Origin: Euryarchaeota archaeon UBA438
GTDB lineage: Archaea; Thermoplasmatota; Poseidoniia; Poseidoniales; Thalassarchaeaceae
NCBI GenBank assembly: GCA_002504435.1
Contig: DAQP01000047.1
Coordinates: forward strand, 1 to 10,686
DNA length: 10,686 nucleotides
Direction of reading: 5' to 3'
The notes under the pieces are model-generated. The model was not told where the DNA came from and searched no databases. It saw only the letters and a program-made list of their open reading frames with translations. Positions 1 through 4,847 of the stretch are shown here, in pieces (the first letter of the stretch is position 1; every line of letters starts with the position of its first letter). A program made the translations under genes and the position numbers.

Positions 1-694
1 CGTCTTCGCCCCATGCAGAGCGTATGTCCGAGGCTGCCGTGACCCCGTCCCTGAGCAGGAGCATCCTATCAGCCATGGATGCCAGGGATGGGTCGTGAGT
101 CACCATGAGGATCGACATCCCGTCCTCCTCGCAGAGTTGCTGGAACAGGTCGATTATCCCCTGCCCGCTCTTCACGTCGAGGTTTCCGGTCGGCTCGTCT
201 GCGAGGAGTAGCGGTCGGGAGCCCGCGATCGCCCTGGCGATTGCGACCCTCTGCCTCTGGCCACCGGACAGCTGATCAGGGATGAATTCCATTCTGTCCC
301 CGAGACCCACCTTTAGGAGGGCTTCTTCCGCCTGCTGCTCCGCCTGCTCCGTAGGGACGCCAGAGAGTTCGAGGGCGAAAATGACGTTGTCCAGGGCACT
401 TAGTCGGTCAATCAGGTGAAAGTCCTGGAAAATCCACCCGACGCCCCTCCTCCTGACGTCGACAACTCTGCTGGGGGGCTTTGTTCCGTAATTGAACTCG
501 GAAAGTGAAATTGAGCCTGAATCAGCCTCCAGAAGACCGCCAATTATGTTGAGCAATGTGGACTTCCCGCAGCCAGATGGGCCCATCAATGCTACCAGTT
601 CTCCGGACTTTATCTCTAGGTCTATTCCCTTGAGTACCTCGAGTCTCCTTCGGCCCGAACCGAATCCCTTCTTGAGGTCCTGAACAGTGAGCAC
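1..694 (-). CDS. ABC transporter ATP-binding protein, LolD/MacB type (3' end beyond window)
   Basis: Cytoplasmic ATPase subunit of an ABC system of the LolD/MacB/FtsE-like class, which powers FtsX-like permeases in envelope export or extrusion. The 231 visible codons contain the whole nucleotide-binding core: Walker A GPSGCGKS at residues 38-45, Q-loop Gln90 (WIFQD), signature LSGGQ at 142-146, Walker B LLLADE at 162-167 followed by PTGNLD, and the switch His200 (MVTHD). The ADEPTGNLD wording is typical of this class. The frame is open to the left edge, so the C-terminus is missing; full members are about 225-250 residues, so little is lost. Start: GTG, because the homologous N-terminus (VLTVQDLKKGFG) begins there and the in-frame stop is only nine codons upstream. 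There is no Shine-Dalgarno but a TTAAATA box sits 25 bases upstream, so it is probably leaderless. It lies 34 bases after the minus-strand glycosyltransferase. A permease gene would be expected just outside the window. Substrate unknown. Confidence 0.93.
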   Translation of the reverse strand, partial: MLTVQDLKKGFGSGRRRLEVLKGIDLEIKSGELVALMGPSGCGKSTLLNIIGGLLEADSGSISLSEFNYGTKPPSRVVDVRRRGVGWIFQDFHLIDRLSALDNVIFALELSGVPTEQAEQQAEEALLKVGLGDRMEFIPDQLSGGQRQRVAIARAIAGSRPLLLADEPTGNLDVKSGQGIIDLFQQLCEEDGMSILMVTHDPSLASMADRMLLLRDGVTAASDIRSAWGED

Positions 695-715
695 AAGATT
701 TCGTAAAATAATCTG

Positions 716-722
716 TATTTAA
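716..722 (-). promoter_or_regulatory. TATA-like box for the ABC ATPase gene
   Basis: On the minus strand this reads TTAAATA, centred about 25 bases before the GTG start at 694, in the 34-base gap after the glycosyltransferase stop. In archaea the TATA box lies about 26 bases before the transcription start, so transcription would begin at or next to the start codon (leaderless). A second AT-rich run (TTATTTTA, 704-711) is too close to the start to serve that way. Confidence 0.5.
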
Positions 723-728
723 TGTGTG

Positions 729-1814
729 TTACGAAAGGCCGACTGCTAAGTCATAGGCCTCTGCTAGTGCCTTGCCGTGAGAATCCGGACTTAACAATGA
801 CTTCACGTGTTCGATTAGGCCGTCGTCCGGGTGCCTAGGGACCCCCCCTGACCTCCTCCACTCAGAATGGATCCTGACCAGTTCATCGACCCAGTCCATG
901 ACGCTCATTGGATCGAAAAGGCACCTATCCGGTATTATCTCGTTGTGAGCGGTGAGATCCGAGGCCATCACTGGGCAGCCTGCGGCCATGGCCTCTGCAG
1001 GGGGATAGCCGAAGCCCTCGCAGGCACTTGGGAAAAGGAGCACCTCAGCGTGCTGGAAGGCGGCGACCAGTTGCTCGTCGCTTAGCTTGACCTCGCTGCC
1101 GATGTGGAGGACGTTTACATCTGATAACACCTCATCCGGTAGTTCTTCTATGACGGCTCTAGCGAAGTTGAGCCTCTTTCTGGGCTCATCGCTTCCAACG
1201 GTGATCACTAGCATCTTTGATTCGTCATCGAGGTCGCCAAGTAGATTCCTTGGCTTGGGATTCTTCTCGGGGCTCCAGTAGTCGACATCGACCTGATGCC
1301 TTACTAGGGCTGTCGGCTTTCCCGGGAAAGACGCCATGACGTCCATTCGGGTGCTCTCGGAGATGCAAATGAGCAAGTCGGCCCTGTTCAGTCCCGACCT
1401 GAGTTTGGACAAGTCCCTTTTCCTCACAAGCCCGGGACTGTGGTCGCCTACTGGAACAATTGTGTCGCCTCCGATGATGTTCCTAGGGCGGAGATGGAAT
1501 AGGTCATGCACCGTTACAGCGACTGGGACCTTGCTGTCCTTGGGAACTAGGTGGGCCTGCTCCTGATCAGTGATGTGTAGGAGGTCAGCTGGACTTTCTG
1601 AGGATTCTTGGGAGACCATACGTGGGTGCTTCCACCACCTGGTTAGTATCCTGTCTAGCGATGATTCTGGTAGTTCGTGCTCAATCGTGCGAACCTTTGT
1701 CCAATTAGGAACTAGGGCTTTCTGGAGGAGCGCCTCGATGGAAAAGTGGGCCCTTCCTAGGCCCGAACTCTCGGGTAGGGCGGCCCCTCTGGCCAGCAAT
1801 ACTCTCCTCACCAC
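729..1814 (-). CDS. GT4-family glycosyltransferase (group 1)
   Basis: Probable retaining GT-B glycosyltransferase that moves a sugar from a nucleotide-sugar donor onto a glycan, lipid or protein acceptor at the inner membrane face; donor and acceptor cannot be read from the sequence. Visible marks of family GT4 in 361 residues: HDLFHLRP at 103-110 (interdomain acceptor-side loop of mannosyltransferase-like members), ISESTR at 151-156, the donor-binding GSDEPRKR at 207-214 with Lys213, and the E-X7-E motif CEGFGYPPAE with Glu266 and Glu274, followed by MAAGCPV and an NEI loop at 291-293. No signal peptide or membrane segment is seen. Start: the first of two consecutive GTG codons, at 1814, because the shared TATA element is exactly 26 bases upstream and there is no Shine-Dalgarno. 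It is divergent from a second GT4 gene and followed by the ABC ATPase, which suggests surface glycan or glycoprotein assembly (inference). Confidence 0.9.
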   Translation of the reverse strand: MVRRVLLARGAALPESSGLGRAHFSIEALLQKALVPNWTKVRTIEHELPESSLDRILTRWWKHPRMVSQESSESPADLLHITDQEQAHLVPKDSKVPVAVTVHDLFHLRPRNIIGGDTIVPVGDHSPGLVRKRDLSKLRSGLNRADLLICISESTRMDVMASFPGKPTALVRHQVDVDYWSPEKNPKPRNLLGDLDDESKMLVITVGSDEPRKRLNFARAVIEELPDEVLSDVNVLHIGSEVKLSDEQLVAAFQHAEVLLFPSACEGFGYPPAEAMAAGCPVMASDLTAHNEIIPDRCLFDPMSVMDWVDELVRIHSEWRRSGGVPRHPDDGLIEHVKSLLSPDSHGKALAEAYDLAVGLS

Positions 1815-1837
1815 GCCATCAGCAAGGCGTATCGGAC

Positions 1838-1842
1838 TTAAA
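1838..1842. promoter_or_regulatory. Shared bidirectional TATA box between two glycosyltransferase genes
   Basis: The 51-base gap between the divergent genes has a single AT-rich element, TTAAA on the plus strand and TTTAA on the minus strand, inside an otherwise GC-rich stretch. Its centre (1840) is 26 bases from the plus ATG (1866) and 26 bases from the minus GTG (1814). Archaeal TATA boxes sit about 26 bases before the transcription start, so one TBP site could drive leaderless transcripts both ways. Neither start has a Shine-Dalgarno. Confidence 0.6.
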
Positions 1843-1865
1843 CGAGGGCGGGTGATGGGTCATCG

Positions 1866-3101
1866 ATGACGGGCAATCGCGAGGGGGGAGGGGGTTCCCG
1901 ACCTAGGCTCCTTGTTGCCAAGGGAAGTTTCGAGTCAATGGGAGGGGCCGAGAGGGACCTTCTGAGAAATTTGCCTGCGATCGCGGAGAGTTTCGAAGTC
2001 ACTGTTGCAACACTGTCTAGCGTAAGCGAGTTGAGTATCGCTTGCGAGAGCCTCGGATTGGATCTGATGCACCCCCAAGAGATTTGGAGGCCCCCTCAGG
2101 GAGTTCTGTCTTCGGTTTTGGACAGTGGCATGGACAGTGCCTCGAGGGCTTGGTCTTCCATTGGTGGGTTCATTGACACACTGGATGGTTATGATTGTGT
2201 ACACCTCACTAGCGGTGACGGTAGCCTCGCACTTCTGGAACACATTCCCGAGGGGGTCCCTGTGCATTTGCACCTCCTAGAGCCACACAGGGGACTTCAT
2301 GAGGATGTTCTGCACAGAGGGATAGACGGGTCCCCGAAGAGGAGCCTTGGGCTGACCAAGGCGATGCTGACCAGAGCTAGGCGGCGAGACATCACGGCGA
2401 TTAGAGGCCTCTCCGAGAGGGGGCGTTCATCAATCAGCGGGAACTCCTCGTACACCGCTGGAAGAATTTCTGAAGTCTATGGCGTACCTTCCGGAGTTCT
2501 TCTACCGAGCGTGGTTTCCGACGAGTTCCCCGAGAATGCGGGCGAGGAGGAGCCTGCAGGAGTCGGGGGGATGCAAGGGGAGTATGTTGTCTCTGTCGGG
2601 AGAGCCAGTTGGGTGAAAGGTACATGGGAGACGATAACCATGCTATCCGGTAGCGGGGTATCCCTAGCACATGTTGGAGGAGGCGACGAAGAAGATCTGC
2701 GCAAGCTCGCTGAACACGCTGAAGCCGAAGGCGTTGGGATCTGGTTCGCACCAAGGCTGAGTTCGCCCGAGTTGGCCTCCTTGTATCGCGGGGCACTTGC
2801 TGTGGTTAGCATGGCGCACGGGGAGCCGTTCGGGCTTACTCCGATAGAGGCCCAATCAGTAGGAACCCCGGCTATCTTCGTTGATGAGGGAGGATTCAGG
2901 GAGACTGTCTCTGACGGTGTCTCCGGAAGACTCCTGCCGCGGGATGGAATTGACCAGTGGCACCTAGCCTTGACTGAGGCGAGGGACCCTGAGAATAGGT
3001 CATCGTGGTCAGCGAATGGGAGGGCCTCGATTTCTGAGGCTGGGCTAGACCCAGAGGGGCATTGCGACCGCCTAGTTAGGATACTGCACCAACTAATCTA
3101 G
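1866..3101 (+). CDS. GT4-family glycosyltransferase (group 1), second copy type
   Basis: Cytoplasmic GT-B glycosyltransferase of family GT4, 411 residues, only distantly similar to its divergent neighbour. N-terminal Rossmann half: SMGGAERDL at 24-32, the loop common in GT4 enzymes. Linker: GNSSYTAGRISEVYG at 192-206, then LLPSVV, the usual 'N-S-x-Y-(T)-x-x-R...YG...P-x-V' run. Donor half: VSVGRASWVKG at 242-252 with Lys251, and the E-X7-E motif GEPFGLTPIE with Glu320 and Glu328, followed by SVGTPAI, EGGFRETV and GVSGRLL. All elements expected for activity are present. Donor and acceptor sugars are not predictable. The first 13 residues are Gly/Arg-rich and poorly conserved-looking; ATG at 1866 is chosen because the shared TATA element is 26 bases upstream and no other in-frame start lies between. 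The last nine bases overlap the end of the convergent membrane-protein gene. Confidence 0.9.
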   Translation: MTGNREGGGGSRPRLLVAKGSFESMGGAERDLLRNLPAIAESFEVTVATLSSVSELSIACESLGLDLMHPQEIWRPPQGVLSSVLDSGMDSASRAWSSIGGFIDTLDGYDCVHLTSGDGSLALLEHIPEGVPVHLHLLEPHRGLHEDVLHRGIDGSPKRSLGLTKAMLTRARRRDITAIRGLSERGRSSISGNSSYTAGRISEVYGVPSGVLLPSVVSDEFPENAGEEEPAGVGGMQGEYVVSVGRASWVKGTWETITMLSGSGVSLAHVGGGDEEDLRKLAEHAEAEGVGIWFAPRLSSPELASLYRGALAVVSMAHGEPFGLTPIEAQSVGTPAIFVDEGGFRETVSDGVSGRLLPRDGIDQWHLALTEARDPENRSSWSANGRASISEAGLDPEGHCDRLVRILHQLI

Positions 3102-3686
3102 CGTTATGCGCTCGGTACTCGGGGCCATCCTGAAAACCACAAACAATGCAGCCAAACCGACCACCATGAGTACAGCGGAAGCCCAAATCGGGAGCACCAC
3201 GGCGCTTTCGGAAGGGAACCATATAGGCAGGATGTCGAACATTGACTCGCCCCTGACAAGTTTTCCCCCGATGGAGGAGGCCATCGTGGTCATCAGAAAC
3301 GCCATTACCGCTGTGGAGGACTGGAGCATCGCCAGTGGCCTGACTTCCCAGAGTCCGGGGCCCATCCTGATCCTCCCCACCACGAAAGCCGCCCAGAAAC
3401 CCAGAGCGAGCCCGCTGTAGACGAATTTGTTGTAGAGCAGGGCATTGCCAACCGTGTTTTCTGCGGCGAAATTACCACTCATTATGGCGATTGGCATGAA
3501 GACTAGTGCCATTGTGGCGCCAGCTATCGAGGCCTTGTCCATAGTCACCATCAGGGACTCCTTCTTGTCCCCGGAGACCGGTATGTAGCGTATCGATGCG
3601 CAGCCAACAGCGCAGACCGTTGCCAGGACCATGGTACCGACAACAATCTCGGCCATTGCCGTATGGAATGTGTCTGCCCCGAACAT
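3093..3686 (-). CDS. Five-helix membrane protein, DUF2231-like
   Basis: Unnamed integral membrane protein of 197 residues. Hydrophobic segments are near residues 9-30, 50-70, 85-105, 117-138 and 165-185, giving about five helices with few charged loops. The pattern resembles DUF2231 membrane proteins: an early His in FHTAMAEIVVG (His8), Asp50 at the start of helix 2, and a GGKLVRGE turn at 140-147 after helix 4, matching the family's 'GG-x-LV-x-x-G' end. The relation is from memory of the family pattern and is tentative. Start: ATG at 3686 rather than the GTG one codon earlier, since the ATG overlaps the upstream stop as TGATG and lies nine bases after GGAGG. Third gene of the surface operon; its product may anchor, or exchange electrons with, the two secreted proteins encoded before it (inference). 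Its 3' end overlaps the convergent glycosyltransferase by nine bases. Confidence 0.8.
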   Translation of the reverse strand: MFGADTFHTAMAEIVVGTMVLATVCAVGCASIRYIPVSGDKKESLMVTMDKASIAGATMALVFMPIAIMSGNFAAENTVGNALLYNKFVYSGLALGFWAAFVVGRIRMGPGLWEVRPLAMLQSSTAVMAFLMTTMASSIGGKLVRGESMFDILPIWFPSESAVVLPIWASAVLMVVGLAALFVVFRMAPSTERITLD

Positions 3687-3700
3687 CACTGATCACCTCC
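3684..3700 (-). promoter_or_regulatory. Shine-Dalgarno plus TGATG coupling site (gene 2 to gene 3)
   Basis: The minus strand reads GGAGGTGATC, a near-full complement of the usual 16S rRNA 3' end, with nine bases between GGAGG and the ATG. The stop of the 382-residue gene (TGA, 3686-3688) shares its last A with that ATG. This fixes the start of the membrane protein and implies translational coupling. Confidence 0.75.
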
Positions 3701-4834
3701 CTGGAAGTTTGGGTCTGCTACCCATTCTTCCTCCACGGGGTCCCAGAGCCATCCGGGGTTATCCTCTGAATGCACCAATCTAGACCAGTACTCATCGTCT
3801 TCTGCAGGGGCATCTTCCTCCATCCCAGGGGGAGGGGGCGGAGCTTCTGACTCCACTACTTCCTGGGTCTGGTCTAACTCGTGCTTTCCATCCCACGGTG
3901 AGAACCTAATCTGGAGGGAAACGATGAACGAAAGTATCAGGAAGGCGAAGGCGAATGACTGGACCCTGGCATCCCAGATGTCTCCTTCGAAGGGAGCCGG
4001 GCTGGTGCCCATTGTCAGCCATGGAAGTTCCATTGAGAAAGATCCGTTCTGGACTGTGATTTGGTACTGAATTCGTGTATCTCCCATGGTTGCGGGGATC
4101 TGTGCCTCCCATTTGTTGCAGACCTCCGATTCATCGCAATTGGAACTTACCTCGGCATTGTGGGGCGACCATTCGCCCTCTAGCATCCACTGGACGGAGA
4201 GTGAGGTCGTGTTGACGGTTCTGATTTCCAAGGGGTCATCGTTCCCACTTGACCGGTATGCAGGGGCTGTCCAATCTGGCGATAGCCCCGGGAGGCCCTC
4301 TGGAACTGGCATAACGTCAATCGAGTAGCCCCTTGAGGAACCGGAGTATGCCTTTCCATCGTAATTCGGTTCCGCGCCGTGATGTATCTGCGCGAACAGG
4401 TTGTGGACGCCGGCTTCGTCGGGCGCTAGGAGGACCCAGGACAGCGTAACTGAGCCGCTTGACGGCACTACTGTCTCGACGTAGTTAGAGGAGCCGCCAT
4501 TAGGGTCCTGAATGACATGCCATCCGTGGTCCTCCGGGTGGTCTGCATTACCATCCATTGATCCTAGGATGAAGGTCCCCAGAAGCCTGTTGCTCGATAG
4601 TGACATGCCAGCCACATTGACGTGGATGGCCACAGCGTGGCCAGCGAAAACATCGCCCTCCTGGGAGATTGAGATTGTGCCATCTGAGGGGAGGCTCAGG
4701 GATGGGTCGCCGTGGCATGAGCCGCCACAGGTGTAGTCTCGATCGGAGTCCCCATTGCCCCCTGGGTTGGCCACACTAGAGCTGGATAGCATCAGTAGTG
4801 CGACGACAGAGGCGATTACTAGCGTCCTGGACAT
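3686..4834 (-). CDS. Secreted single-pass surface protein with Cys-X3-Cys-His head and Trp-rich cytosolic tail
   Basis: 382 residues, no named homologue recognised. Order: signal peptide 1-22 (hydrophobic 5-17, likely cut after SVA); a head with YTCGGSCHGD at 35-43, that is Cys36-X3-Cys40-His41; a beta-rich domain to about 176 rich in His (His99, 103, 106, 144, 151, 152) that resembles the choice-of-anchor-V/Reeler-like fold; a second beta domain about 186-275 with Cys233 and Cys239 (possible disulfide); a membrane helix near 291-309; and an acidic, proline-rich cytosolic tail ending in GWLWDPVEEEWVADP (361-375). The Cys/His head could hold c-type heme or a metal, but its spacing is not the canonical CXXCH. 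Start: ATG at 4834, which shares a base with the upstream stop (TGATG) and follows GGAGG by eight bases; the GTG at 4843 lies inside the Shine-Dalgarno. Middle gene of the operon, so probably a partner of the 881-residue protein. Confidence 0.8.
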   Translation of the reverse strand: MSRTLVIASVVALLMLSSSSVANPGGNGDSDRDYTCGGSCHGDPSLSLPSDGTISISQEGDVFAGHAVAIHVNVAGMSLSSNRLLGTFILGSMDGNADHPEDHGWHVIQDPNGGSSNYVETVVPSSGSVTLSWVLLAPDEAGVHNLFAQIHHGAEPNYDGKAYSGSSRGYSIDVMPVPEGLPGLSPDWTAPAYRSSGNDDPLEIRTVNTTSLSVQWMLEGEWSPHNAEVSSNCDESEVCNKWEAQIPATMGDTRIQYQITVQNGSFSMELPWLTMGTSPAPFEGDIWDARVQSFAFAFLILSFIVSLQIRFSPWDGKHELDQTQEVVESEAPPPPPGMEEDAPAEDDEYWSRLVHSEDNPGWLWDPVEEEWVADPNFQGGDQ

Positions 4835-4847
4835 CAGGACCACCTCC
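4832..4847 (-). promoter_or_regulatory. Shine-Dalgarno plus TGATG coupling site (gene 1 to gene 2)
   Basis: The minus strand reads GAGGAGGT, then eight bases after GGAGG comes the ATG at 4834. The stop of the 881-residue gene (TGA, 4834-4836) shares its A with this ATG. It has the same architecture as the junction at 3684-3700, which supports a co-translated operon and decides the start of the second gene. Confidence 0.75.

Noticed and set aside
492..683. 63-codon open frame on the plus strand
   Set aside because: Antisense to the Walker A region of the ABC ATPase.
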